A DNA stretch of 64,000 nucleotides from Costus lasius (Eukaryota > Streptophyta > Magnoliopsida > Zingiberales > Costaceae): contig JANVAS020000222.1 of the NCBI GenBank assembly GCA_027563935.2, positions 2,418,001-2,482,000 of the forward strand. The letters are read 5' to 3'. The translations under genes and the position numbers were made by a program. Of this stretch, positions 11,585-22,948 are shown piece after piece (position 1 is the first letter of the stretch; each line of letters starts with the position of its first letter). The notes under the pieces are model-generated. The model was given only the letters and a program-made list of their open reading frames with translations. It made no database searches and was not told the DNA's origin.

Positions 11585-11665
11585 CTTGGCAGAGGCGCAT
11601 GCAGCAGTGGCTTGACCAGACGGGAGGTCCAGGGTTCGACTCTGGGACCTGGCGCATGTACCTGG
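11585..11665 (+). other. tRNA-like segment in leader of C
   Basis: This is the plus-strand copy of the segment described in the leader of A. GGTTCGACTCT at 11633-11643 resembles a Pol III B box and lies inside an inverted repeat (AGGTC...GACCT). No intact tRNA fold is apparent. Confidence 0.4.
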
Positions 11666-12521
11666 TGGGTGCACCTGAGCTGCAGATGGCGCTTGGGCCC
11701 TGGTATGGGCCAAATGAGCAGCTAAAGCCCCATGAAGAAAAGCAAGTGAAGACTTAAGTTAATTAAGGTCTTACTTAGGTTTCATGGGCGTTTACCGCAT
11801 AAGATCCATGCTTTCTTTTATTGTCTAATAATTAGAATTGCATGATTTATTTATCTTCTGCTATCACCATAGGAATTGCATGATAGTTAAGAAGATAAAA
11901 GACCGTTAAAATCCAACGCTAAAATATCAAGCTCGAAAGCCTTCTGATGCGAAACCTCACTGTTCTGACTATCGTTGGAGCCGTGTTGTACCCACTCAGT
12001 GGGCACGTCCATCTATCTTCAGACGGTGCGGGATTACACCTGCGTGTTACAGAGAAGGGATTTATCGCTTCTCGTTGCTCAGCATAGCACGTGGTGGTCC
12101 AGGGAGTAGGTCAGGTCAGCTTGACCATGTAGGCTACATACTGAGCATATGTGAGCTATATGGAGGCAGCCATCTGTGGGATCAGAGACTGTGTTGTACC
12201 AACTCAGTTGGCACAGTCTGCTGGATTGCCCAGATGAAGGGGAATCGCACGGGTTGGCGATTGGCAGGGACTGCCTACCAGAAATTAGTGCTTGTACTCT
12301 CTGTGCATCTTTTCTCGCCTGAGCGGGACGCGGAGACCAAGTATGAAATCTGGATCCCATCTCACTAAAAGAGTGTTACTCTTTCGGACTGTTTTAATGG
12401 ATTTTTCAGTCAGATAAAATAGTGAGAAAAAGAATCTTTCTTAAGTCCTGGATTGATTCTATACATTGATACTGACCTTGCTGTTCTTGCATTGTTGTAG
12501 ATTCCTGCAGCAACGAACACT

Positions 12522-15500
12522 ATGAACTTCAATGTGCGATCCCTACTGGAAAGGGAGAAGTTTGTTGGGCCAAACTTCTCAGACTGGTACGGACACCTTA
12601 AGATTGTTCTTAAGGCAGAGAGGAAACTGTATGTCCTCGAGACGGCGATACCGCCTCAACCCGCTCCGAACGCCGCAAGGGCGGTTCGGGAAGCCTATGA
12701 AAAGCATGTCAACGATAGCATTGATGTCGCTTGCCTGATGCTAGCGTCTATGACGCCACCGCTGCAGCGTCAGCATGAGGATATGTCTGCTATAGAAATT
12801 ATAGCAAACCTCAAGATGCTGTATGCTGCACAGGCGAGGACTGAGCGCTATAGCTTGACCAAGCTATTCTTTCAGAGCAAACTGGCTGAAGGGAGTCCAG
12901 TGGGAGCTCACGTGCTCAAGATGATTGGGCACAAGGAGGCTCTAGAGAAACTGGGACATACCATCAATCAGGAGCTTGCTGTAGATATTATTCTGCAGTC
13001 TCTACCGCCCTCTTTCGATGCGTTCATCATTAACTTTAATATGAACAAAATCGACTGTACTCCGGCAGAATTGCTGAATATGCTCTTGACTACTGAGGAG
13101 ACTCTGAAGGGAAAGCCTTCAACCTCTGTCTTAATGGTTCCTTCAAGGAACAAGAAGAAGGGGAAGAAGGGCATAGCCCCAGCCAAGAACTACAACAAGG
13201 CGCTGAAACAAAAGGTTAAGCGGTCGAAGGAGTACAGATGTTTCCACTGTGGCCAGCTGGGTCACTGGAAAAAGGACTGTAAAGCGCTCCAAGGAGACAA
13301 GAAGGGAAGCATCGCTTCTAGCTCAGGTATTTATGTGACTGAGGTCATGTTTTCTTCTTCTATTTCATGGGTGTTAGACACTGCATGTGGAGTTCACATT
13401 TGTTCAAATGTACAGGAACTCAAGAGAAGAAGACAGGTGGGACAGCATGAGGTGGACCTACGAGTTGGAAACGGGGCACGGGTTGCTGCTGTTGCTGTAG
13501 GAGAATATTACATCTCATTACCATCTGGACTTGTATTAGAATTAAACAATTGTTATTTTGTTCCTAGCATTACCAAGAATATTATCTCTATTCCTGCTCT
13601 TGTCAGGAAAGGGTTTTCCTTTGAATGCAATATTTCAAAGTGTGTTTTATCTTTAGATAATATTGTTTATGCTACTGGATCAATTAGCAATGGGTTATTC
13701 ATGTTGGACATGGAATGTTCTATACAAAACATTGATAATAAGAAAGCCAAGTATGCTGATGACAGCACCTTGCTATCGCATAGTCGTTTAGGCCATATTA
13801 ACAAGAAGCGCATTAAGCGGTTGCATGATCATGGACTGCTGGGATCATTCTCCTATGAGGAGATTGATACATGCAAAGCTTGTTTAATAGGCAAAATGAC
13901 GAAGTCTCCTTTTCCTAATAAAGGTCAAAGGGCTTCAGGTTTACTTGACCTTATACACAGTGATGTGTGTGGGCCATTTAGTAAACATGCCAGAGGTGGC
14001 TATCAATACTTCATTACCTTTACTGATGATTTCAGTAGATATGGGTATGTCTATTTAATGAGACATAAAAGTGAATCTTTTGACAAGTTCAAAGAGTTCA
14101 AGAATGAAGTACAAAATCAGCTGGGCCGAAATATCAAGGCACTTCATTCTGATCGAGGTGGAGAATACCTAAGTCGAGAGTTTACTGACTATCTAAAGGA
14201 GTGTGGGATTATCTCATAGCTCACTCCGCCAGGAACACCGCAATGGAATGGTGATGTAGGACGGGGGTCTAAAGCATTCAAACAACGTCTTTTGAAAATA
14301 GTTTTGATAACTAGCTTAATAATAAGAAAACCGAAGTTACACTAACGAGGTTTGAAACTAATTTTTTTGTATTTTAGTATATATAGGAAAACCGAGAACA
14401 AGTAGAACAGTAAAACCCTAGAAAGCAGTAAATGCAGGAATTAAACTTACAGTGCAGCCCTTGAGAATTGAAGGGCTGTGCTTCCCGATCTTCATCGGTC
14501 CAACTCTGATGGAAGGTGTAGGGTGGAGCTTACAAGCAAACACAGAAGATCCGTACAAGCCACAGATTTTAATACAAGAACAAATCAAGGGGTGAGGTTA
14601 GGCCTCACAAATTCCCTTGCTAATCCTAATCAACTAGAGAGAGGGGAAGAAGGAGAAGGGGAGGGGAAGCGCCCCTCTTAGACCACTCCAAGCGCAACCC
14701 TAAAGTTTTATAAACAAAATATGAGTGTAGAGAAGAGTTCTTTAGAGTAAATAAGAGGTGTAAAGAAGAAGACTTATCCGAAAGGGTGAGAACTCCTTGA
14801 AGCCGAGGATGCTTCTCTTCTTGCTCCAAACCGAGGGTGAAGAAGGGCTCCTTGTAGTGGCGCACACAAACAAAGAGGAAAAGCTTCTTAGGGATTCGGC
14901 GGAAGAACTAGAAGAAAGGGATAGAGCTCAGCTAAAGAGAAATTGAACACTAACACAATTAATTAAGCTAGGCAACTAATAGACAATATATTTCATCAAG
15001 AGGTAATCGAAAATACAAGGGGGAGGTCATGCTTTTATAGATGAGATGGGGCTAGGGCAGGATAGTAATTGTCTTCCATGCGCCTATTACAAAAATGGAT
15101 GGATTTTTGAATTTCAAATTCATGGTGATGTGGGCGCAAATCCTCTTCATGAGTTTCCTTCTTTGGTGATCTTTGTTTGGCAACGCTTTTAGTGCTTGAG
15201 GGTTGTCTTCTTATCTTTGGCGACAAGCTTGGTGGCGCATGGACAAGGGATTTCACAATTCGAATCCTTTCCATGAAGGCATGGGCGGCAACAAGAGTTG
15301 GAATCTTCTCATTAATGTCTTCATAAATGCTCTCCTCTAATTGTGGATCTTGATGAGTAATCCCTTTGATTGTGGATCTTGATGGGGAGATTTGAATTCA
15401 TTCCTCTAGTGGTTGGCGCATATAACTTGATTGGATGATGAGGTGGTTGATTGCTTCCTTGAAGATGCGCCCAACAAAATAGCAAGTGAGTTATGACATG

Positions 15501-18015
15501 GATTGAAGTGAGCTTGGGCTTTGAAGTCCTCCTTTCCTTTTCTGGAGCTGAACTTGATGAGTGGAGCTTGAGTGGCCTTGAGCTGGATCTTGAGCTGCTC
15601 CTTTCTTGATTGACCTGCCAAAATGATCCTAATGCCTACATGCACTACTTATGATGCAAGAATACATAAGTTCATGAATTACAATGCACTACCTACTACA
15701 AGTGGACTTGCCATAAAGGTCTACATGATGCATGTTTTTATTGAAAGTAAATTACCCTAGATGCCATGTAAGAAATGGAACCCTAAGGGAACCCATATCG
15801 ATTAGGTACCCTACGGGTCCGACCAGATCTCCTCAGAGCAGGGCTACTGCCTCCATCAAATGGTGTATCCGAAAGGAGGAACAGAACCTTACTAGATATG
15901 GTTCGTTCTATGATGAGTCAGGCTACTCTACCTTACTCCTTTTGGGGATTTGCACTGGAGACAGCTGCAAAGGTACTAAACCGAGTGCCATCCAAGGCAG
16001 TTTCAAAGACCCCATTTGAATTATGGTATGGGAAACAGCCTAGCTTGACATTTATTAAGATCTGGGGCTGCGAGGCTTATGTCAAAAAGCTCGCCTCTGG
16101 GAAACTAGAGAGCAGATCTGACAAATGTATCTTTGTCGGTTACCCTAAGGAAACTAAGGGTTACTATTTCTACGATCCCAAGGAGAACAAGGTATTTGTT
16201 GCTCGGACGGCCATTTTTCTTGAGAAGGAGTTTCTTCTGCAAGAGGCCAGTGGGAGAGAAATAAAACTGGATGAGAATCCAGAGGAAGGACAAAGTAGTC
16301 AAGCACAGTTGGATGAGCCTGAGCCGGTAGAACAGGTTACTGAACAATCTGAGGCTCAGATATCACGGGAACCGCGAAGATCGGGAAGGATCCGTCGACA
16401 GCCTGATCGCTATGACGGAGTCTACATCATTGATAATGATGAACCCCTCACTTATGCGGATGCGGTCAGTGGACCGGACTCAGCTAGATGGCTTGAAGCT
16501 ATGCGAGCCGAAATGGACTCCATGTCAGATAACCAAGTATGGGATTTGGTTGATCCGCCTCCGGGAGTTATCCCTATAGGCTGTAAATGGATCTTCAAGA
16601 AGAAGATTGACATGGATGGTAACGTGGTTACCTATAAAGGCAGGCTAGTTGCGAAAGGTTTCAAACAAATCTACGGGATAGATTATGATGAAACTTTCTC
16701 ACCTGTAGCCATGTTTAAGTCTATTCGGATTCTTTTCGCGATAGCAGCATATTATGATTATGAGATCTGGCAGATGGATGTGAAGACTGCTTTCCTTAAT
16801 GGAAATTTGCAAGAGGATGTGTATATGACACAACCTGAAGGTTTCACTAATCCATCAGATCGTCATAAAATATGCAAGTTAAAGAAGTCCATTTATGGAC
16901 TTAAACAAGCATCAAGAAGCTGGAATATTCGTTTTGATGAATCAATCAGTGAATTTGGTTTCATCAAGAACGAAGATGACCCGTGTGTATATAAAAGGTT
17001 TAGTGGGAGCGTAATTACTTTCCTAGTCCTCTACGTCGATGATATCTTAATCATTGGAAATGATATTCCTGAACTGCATGCTGTTAAGGCATGGTTAAGG
17101 AAATGTTTCCAGATGAAAGATTTAGGAGAAGCAGCCTATGTATTAGGTGTAAAGATCTACAGGGATAGATCTAAGAGGCTTCTCGGGCTGTGCCAGAGTA
17201 CTTACATCGATAAAGTCCTGGAAAGATTCCATTTAGAGAATTCTAAAAGAGGATATCTTCCAGTCAGACATGGTCTGAATCTTTCGAAGAGTCAGTGTCC
17301 ACAAACACAGACTGAGAAAGATGAAATGGACAATACGCCTTATGCTTCGGCTATTGGGTCCATTATGTATGCGATGTTGTGTAGTCGCCCAGACGTCGCT
17401 TATGGGTTAAGCGTGACCAGTCGATTCCAAAGTATTCCAGGTCAGGCGCACTGGATTGCAGTCAAGAACATCTTGAAATATCTGCGGAGGACCAAAGATA
17501 TGTTCTTGATATATGGTGGTCAGGAAGAACTCAGTATTGAAGGATATACTGACGCTTCGTTCCAGTCTGACTAGGATGATTTCCGATCGCAATCAGGCTA
17601 TGTTTTTAGCTTGAATGGAGGAGCAGTGGTGTGGAAGAGTTTCAAACAGTCTATCGTTGCTGATTCCACAACTGAAGCCGAGTATGTTGCAGCCTCAGAA
17701 GCATCCAAGGAGGCAGTGTGGATTCGTAAATTCGTGAGAGAACTTGGTGTTGTTCCTTCGAGTGCAGATCCTTTGGTTATCTTCTGTGATAACACTGGAG
17801 CAATCGCACAGGCAAAGGAACCACGGTCGCACCAGAAGTCCAAGCACATACAGAGACGGTTTCACTTGATCCGGGAGATCATTGATCGTGGCGAGATCAA
17901 AGTCTGCAAGGTTCATACAGATGACAATCTGGCTGACCCGCTTACCAAGCCTCTGGCGCAGCAGAAGCATGAGAAGCACTGTAATAATATGGGTTTGAGA
18001 TTTCTCAACCATTAG
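12522..18015 (+). pseudogene. Gag-Pol relic of element C
   Basis: The relic is homologous along its whole length to the polyproteins of A and B. Gag, zinc knuckle, protease (LDTA) and the first part of integrase are open from 12522. A TAG at 14217-14219 stands where A and B have CAG (Gln). A 1607-base LTR at 14252-15858 then splits integrase just before its catalytic Glu. The frame resumes at 15864 with the rest of integrase, reverse transcriptase (YVDD) and RNase H. It is cut again by TAG at 17572-17574, again a CAG in A and B, and ends FLNH at 18015. The integrase block SDRGGEY is preceded by His instead of Arg. It cannot make a full polyprotein as it stands. Confidence 0.94.
14252..15858. 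repeat. solo LTR of a TGATG...CATCA family, inserted in integrase of C
   Basis: This is a 1607-base segment from TGATGTAGG to CTCCATCA, flanked by AATGG at 14247-14251 and 15859-15863. There is no internal domain and no coding frame. A second, partial member lies at 34345-35691. The terminal TGATG/CATCA pair and 5-bp duplication fit an LTR, probably of a Ty3/gypsy element; lineage and orientation are not clear. Confidence 0.88.
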
Positions 18016-18022
18016 ATTAAGT

Positions 18023-18034
18023 GCAAGTGGGAGA
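18023..18034 (+). other. polypurine tract of element C
   Basis: GCAAGTGGGAGA lies immediately before the TGTTGGGG start of the 3' LTR and is identical to the tracts of A, B and D. Confidence 0.78.
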
Positions 18035-18035
18035 T

Positions 18036-19743
18036 TGTTGGGGTATGCCCTTAAGGCTAATGTTTGAGGCCTTGGGATTGTATCAGTATCATGTATAAAC
18101 TCTTTTGTTTATAAAGGCAATGGTTGTTATTCAGTTTGTTACATTGTCTACTGCAATAAGTGTGCTTCTGAATAATGTCTCAAAGCTGTTCAGCTAGGCT
18201 GACATGTACTTTTGTCCTTAGTCGATATATCTTGGTGAACATGAGACAGCCTTGATATGATTGAGACTAATATGTGTTCTAATCTTATAGGATGCTTCGA
18301 GCATGGAATAAGATGTAGACTCATGGGTACATTGGAGGTACTGGACAGACCCTACTAGGATATTCAATTGCTTGTCACAATGTGAATAATCCTTAATTGT
18401 AACAAGTGGCACATGTCCTCTGACTTGAGATCGCTTGTGTTTCTAAATGATGATTGTCATTGTTTTGAGTTAGTTCAATATCATTTGAAACATAATGATT
18501 ATAGACTATCTTGGATAATGAGCTTGAGTCAGGTTAGGGCACTAGTGATAGACAAAGGATTGCCGTCTCCTTGATTGGAGTGTGATGTTCAAAAGGGGCC
18601 CCCCTGGATGAGATGATTGAGAAAGTGTATGGCCATACCCAGGTGACTGTGTTCATCTGATCTAATCATGCTCATCATATTGGAGTTACAGGCTTGACAC
18701 GCTTGTCCAATAAGAACATCCAGTGGCAAAGGAATCATGTATGCTTTGTGAGTTTGATTCACACTTGTGCTGTGATTTGGGTGTAGTCTTGGAAGACTCT
18801 TTCCTTTATATCGGGAGACAGTGATGTGTTGCTAGATACCCCTCACTGATCGTGATAACGTAAGTTATCGTTACCGACATTTAAAGGAAACCCTCAGGGT
18901 CGCACAATTTGATGATATGGCTTACTTAAGTCAGATCGTGTGGACTGAATTGTTTGGGTTCAGTTTAAATGGATTTAATCTCTGATTGTGAGTGAGATCT
19001 GGTCTGATCATGTTTGATTGATTAGGGCTTGAGATCGGTAAGCTTCGATCGAGAGAATGGATGCTAGATCCCTCAGATCAGAAGCATCAAGAAGTGAGCG
19101 GTCAGATCTTAAGCCTTAGGGGTTTATTATGATCTGGACTAGTTGCTTGGTTTATTTGGTTATTGAACCAAATCAATTTGAACCAGCTCATTGAATGAGC
19201 GTATGGTTCAATTAAAGAGGCAATTGCGATTGGGGTAATGCATGGTCGCAAGTGGAGATGGTGTTTGCTATTTTTAGATAGCATGTCACATTCGTGACCA
19301 CCTCTCACGTTGGCTCTCACGACGCTAATCTCTCTCGCCTCTTGCCCCCTTTCCTCTGGGATCTTGACACTCGTGTGGTGAAGAGGTTGACAAAAAGGAA
19401 GAGGAAAAGAAATCGCCAAGTAGAGAAGCTCTTCATCCTTTCCATTCGACAAAGAACGCTTTGGGACCTTGCTAGCACAAGGAACGCCAAAGGGAGTAGG
19501 CGACATCAATTGTGTGCGTCGCTTTGGAGAAGATCTCTTTTGGTCTTTGATTCCAAGACACCATCCAAGTGATGACAATGGTGAGAATTTTGTTTTCTTA
19601 TCTATTCAAGTTTTCGATAGTTGATCATATAATGCATGCTATTCGATCCTAAGGAAACCCTAGATTCCGCCTATGCCATTTTATCCTTGCGCATGCTTTA
19701 GGGTTTCGCCCCCCCCCCCCCCCCCCCCCAGAGGGAACCGTCA
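18036..19743 (+). repeat. 3' LTR of element C
   Basis: This is a complete 1708-base LTR, TGTTGGGG to ACCGTCA. It contains a conserved dyad (GATAAC-GTAA-GTTATC near 18853-18868), a CTTTATATC block near 18806 that could serve as a TATA element, and a 21-base C run at 19709-19729. Beyond 19743 the sequence switches abruptly to the middle of the LTR of element E. Confidence 0.93.
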
Positions 19744-20603
19744 TAACTTCCCTGTTCCGATTGAAGATCCGTTGCTTCACCCCTATCAGCGCTCCCACGC
19801 CACCCTCACCTTCTCCATCACCTCCCGTTGTCAGAATTGCCGATGAACTCTCCAGTTCCAACATCTTCGACTGACCCCGCTTGCCTGTTCAGGGCTCTGT
19901 TTCCTGTTTCTTTGTTTTCTGTTTAGAAGTGATCTGACTAAGTTTCTTGTGGCAGGTTTTTAACATTCACGGACAGGCCTCTACTTCTCATCTTTGGATC
20001 TATCAGATAGATCAGATCCTCCTCTACAAGCTGGACGAGTTGCCCCAACTGAAACGACAATGGATCAACCACTGAAGCATAAGAAAATTTCATACCTGAT
20101 TAACTCCTGCAAATTAATTTTATAAACTAATCTGATTAGTGTATTTTACGCAGGTACCTTAAGCAAACGGTGCAACAAAGATCTTGAACTATGGTTTGAT
20201 AATCTTGCACTTTCATTTGGACTAGTTGATGCAAGCCCAGAATCAACGGTTTAATCTAGCCGGCATTGCAAAATTTGCAATCTGAAACATTTCTGTGTAG
20301 TTTTAACTTACCGATCTGACTAGCTATATTGGTTGCACTAAATCTATATGCTCGAGTAGGAGTCTACTCTCCATTTTGATACACTTTCAAAGAACTAATT
20401 TAGTTCTACAATACAGTTCATTTAGTTTGAATATTGAATGATTGGAACCCCCTCAATGACATTGCCACATTTGCTAAATAATAATTTTCTGAACTCCTGG
20501 AATTCTAGCTGTTTTCATGAATATGCTATTTTCTGAAAATTCAAAAATAAATGACTGAATTTTAATTTAGTAGTTTGTTGCCACACGCTTCCCCCCTACA
20601 TCA
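19744..20603 (+). repeat. 5' LTR of element E, 3' part
   Basis: The sequence matches 24148-25007 base for base in length (860). It ends CCTACATCA. The first 1257 bases of the LTR are displaced to the left of the window by element C. Confidence 0.9.
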
Positions 20604-21361
20604 GTTTGGTATCAGAGCAAAGGTTTGTGGGCAACTTTTGTCTGCCCGCTCGATCCTTTGTTTTGCTCATTGCATAAAAAAAATAAAAAAAAAATAAAAA
20701 TGTTACTTTTGTTTTCATTGTTTTTTGCATGTTAGTTAAGTAATTAGTTGCTACTTGCAAAAAAAAATAATAATAATAATAAAAAAAAAATTATTTGCTT
20801 TCATGCTTAGTTATTTTCTTGCTATTTAGTTTGCATATTTTAGGTTATTTGCATGTTGTTGCTTAGTTGTTGGTCAAATTCTGCATGTGCTTTTCCTGAT
20901 ACTCCACTCGGTTTTATAAATTCTGCAGCATCTGGACCATTAAATTGTTGAGATTCCTGATTTGTTTTCAACCTCTTGCTGCACATGATTTAATCAAACT
21001 ACATACTGTTGAAAGCACTATAACTGAGTTTTCAATTTGCTGAATTCTGCACTTGACTTATGAGTTTTAACTTGGTTTTCAGCCTACCGAATCTGAAATT
21101 TTCAATCTGCTTACTGCAATAATCTGTATCAAACTGCAGCTAGGAAAAACCATCAACATATTTCAGTTTAAAACACCTATAAGTGCAGCCTTGGATGTAT
21201 TGATTTGATTCAGCATTTGATTTCTGAATTCTGTTTTTCAGCCTTGTTCAAACTGCTGTCATCAACTTGCTGCAATCAATTCTGATTTACTGCTAGGTTT
21301 GTTTATAGTTTTTGCACTCAAACAATAGTCTTTTCCTGCTTGCTAAGTTTCTTGTTTTATC
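20604..21361 (+). other. PBS and leader of element E
   Basis: TGGTATCAGAGC at 20607-20618 is an initiator tRNA-Met primer site three bases after the LTR. The following 0.7 kb is AT-rich, with A/T simple sequence at 20678-20699 and 20759-20790. It shows no coding frame before 21362. Confidence 0.75.
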
Positions 21362-21790
21362 ATGCGTCGGTATAATCAAAGAGACTTAATCTTTTCTAGA
21401 GATGGATATCAAAGACTCACCCGTAGTCCTACTAGTTTCAAAACTTATGTTTGGTGTAATGGTTATAAGAGTAGAACTATTATTGATCACTTTGTAAAGT
21501 TTAATTTTATATCTATTGATGCCCTTGAACAACTTGGTCTCACCAAAGATAAACATCATAACCCTCACTACATAACTTGGGATGATTTGACTATGACTTT
21601 TGTTGACTATCAATGCTTAGTTCCCATTATGCTAGACAATATCAAAACAAACATTTGGTGTGATGTGATGAGTCTAAAAGGTTTTGACATCTTATTAGGG
21701 AAAGAATTTATGCATGATTTTCAAGGATATTATTTTACAAAACCTTGGTGTTATAGTTTTATTCATAAAGGTTTGGAACATATAGTTTAA
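21362..21790 (+). CDS. retropepsin-like domain protein of element E
   Basis: The frame encodes 142 residues. The layout resembles the aspartic protease domain of gypsy-type elements: a strand and turn around IIDHFVKFNFIS (residues 40-51), a hydrophobic middle, and the family-typical FDILLGKEF near residues 108-116. The catalytic triplet D-S/T-G is replaced by D42-H-F, so proteolysis is unlikely; a binding or structural role is possible. The next in-frame codons after the TAA at 21788-21790 continue openly to 22948 with a Glu/Lys-rich helix, so this may be the first half of one longer protein cut by a single stop. The start is the first ATG (MRRYNQRD); upstream in-frame sequence is not protein-like. 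The protease assignment is inference from motifs. Confidence 0.6.
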   Translation: MRRYNQRDLIFSRDGYQRLTRSPTSFKTYVWCNGYKSRTIIDHFVKFNFISIDALEQLGLTKDKHHNPHYITWDDLTMTFVDYQCLVPIMLDNIKTNIWCDVMSLKGFDILLGKEFMHDFQGYYFTKPWCYSFIHKGLEHIV

Positions 21791-21886
21791 CCTAAAGATG
21801 AAAAGTCAACACATAGCCTTTGTAAGGAGTTACGGGAAGAACTTGAAGAGATTAAGCAAGAGATAAAGAGATTTAGGGAGAAATCC

Positions 21887-22948
21887 TTGCAAAAAGAACA
21901 TAAGAATTCAACCCCATTAGAGCTTGAGCAACCCTTAGAGTCTACATTAGAGATTAATCCATGTCTTGATGAAACCATTGAAATTGAAGTAGCAAGACAT
22001 GAAGAGCCAAACCATCAAGTAGAACCAATGCCTTCACCTTCAATTTTAGAGCCTAACTCATGTCTTGAAGATACCACTGAACCTGAACAAATAAGTCATG
22101 AGGAGCCAAACCATGAGGTAGAACCAATTTTAGAGCCCATACCCACAGGTCCTCAACTTGAGTCTAGCAATCCAGCTCAAGAACCCATAGTTGACTTGTC
22201 TGAGAGTCAAGCTACCCTTGAGTTGCCCATAGAGACCACTGTAGACTTGTCTCAACCTAAGTGTCCAATAGAGCCATTTCCTTCAATTTTAGGGCCTATA
22301 CCCACAGGTTCTCAACTTGACCTTAGCACTACCTCTAGCAAACCTAAAGATGACTTGCCTAAAAATCCAGTTGAACCCAAACCCATAGGTCTTCTTGAAC
22401 CTCACATGGAACCTAAGTTAGATCATTTTGAGCTTGACCTAGATCGTAATCCTCAACCTTTAGGTCAACCCCTAGACTTAGAAAATCTCTTCCAGGACCC
22501 TATGATCCTTGAGTCTTGTCTGTTAGGTCCTTCTACCCACACCCTTAAGCCACCATTAGGATCAACAAAACATAGTGAACTCAAACATGCTTTGCACTCT
22601 GCTCTTATTGAAGTTGAGTATATTGATTTCATCATTCCTTGTTCTTTTCAAAGTGTTGTGATTTTCTATGACAAATTTACTAATGAGTACGGCCGAGAAA
22701 GGGAATTCAATGCAGGTACCCTTGATATGCAGCTTGGACCGTGGACGAGCAACAAGACAATATGCTATGATGCTGACAACAATTTGAAGATTCAAATCCT
22801 GGAGGAACAATTAGCTCTTGCCTCGCCAAAATTTCTCCATCGCCACAAGAACAATTCTTCGGGGAAGAATTTTTTTCACCCAGGGAGAAATGATGGGGGC
22901 AGGGACCACAGGCCAAGAAGGCACAAGTGGAGTTTAAGAGTACCCTAG
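21887..22948 (+). CDS. Pro/Glu-rich protein of element E, unknown function
   Basis: This 353-residue frame is in the same phase as the retropepsin-like frame upstream. Open codons extend back to 21791 (a charged stretch of Glu, Lys and Arg likely to be helical), so the ATG at 21887 is only a minimum start. The first 200 residues are acidic and Pro-rich with loosely repeated blocks such as EEPNHQVEP / EEPNHEVEP and PIPTGPQL / PIPTGSQL. The last third is more globular and ends basic. The final 58 bases lie in the 3' LTR, across the PPT. I recognise no family. It could be a Gag-like or accessory protein; no zinc knuckle is present. Confidence 0.5.
   Translation: MQKEHKNSTPLELEQPLESTLEINPCLDETIEIEVARHEEPNHQVEPMPSPSILEPNSCLEDTTEPEQISHEEPNHEVEPILEPIPTGPQLESSNPAQEPIVDLSESQATLELPIETTVDLSQPKCPIEPFPSILGPIPTGSQLDLSTTSSKPKDDLPKNPVEPKPIGLLEPHMEPKLDHFELDLDRNPQPLGQPLDLENLFQDPMILESCLLGPSTHTLKPPLGSTKHSELKHALHSALIEVEYIDFIIPCSFQSVVIFYDKFTNEYGREREFNAGTLDMQLGPWTSNKTICYDADNNLKIQILEEQLALASPKFLHRHKNNSSGKNFFHPGRNDGGRDHRPRRHKWSLRVP
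22881..22890 (+). other. polypurine tract of element E
   Basis: CAGGGAGAAA lies immediately before the TGATGGGGGC start of the 3' LTR. It is shorter than the copia tract but correctly placed, and it overlaps the upstream reading frame. Confidence 0.6.

Larger units (their letters stand above)
9019..12521 (+). other. leader of element C, split by a solo LTR
   Basis: The leader runs 9019-9591 and resumes at 11288-12521 once the solo LTR and one TAGGT-type duplication are set aside. Across the join it matches the uninterrupted leader of element A (read in reverse around 5540-5590). It holds no supported coding frame. The tRNA-like segment at 11585-11665 is the only distinct feature. Confidence 0.82.
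7854..19743 (+). mobile_element. Angela-type Ty1/copia element C, defective, with two inserted LTRs
   Basis: The element has a 5' LTR remnant (7854-9004), PBS, leader, Gag-Pol relic, PPT and full 3' LTR (18036-19743), all on the plus strand. Its first 555 LTR bases are missing in view because element A inserted there. A solo LTR sits in the leader and another LTR in the integrase. Two in-frame stops break the polyprotein. The right edge joins the middle of the LTR of element E, so C is itself nested. The expected target duplication on the right is TAACT (19744-19748). Confidence 0.92.

Noticed and set aside
11585..11665. A functional tRNA gene
   Set aside because: Only a T-arm/B-box-like part fits; acceptor, D and anticodon arms cannot be drawn.
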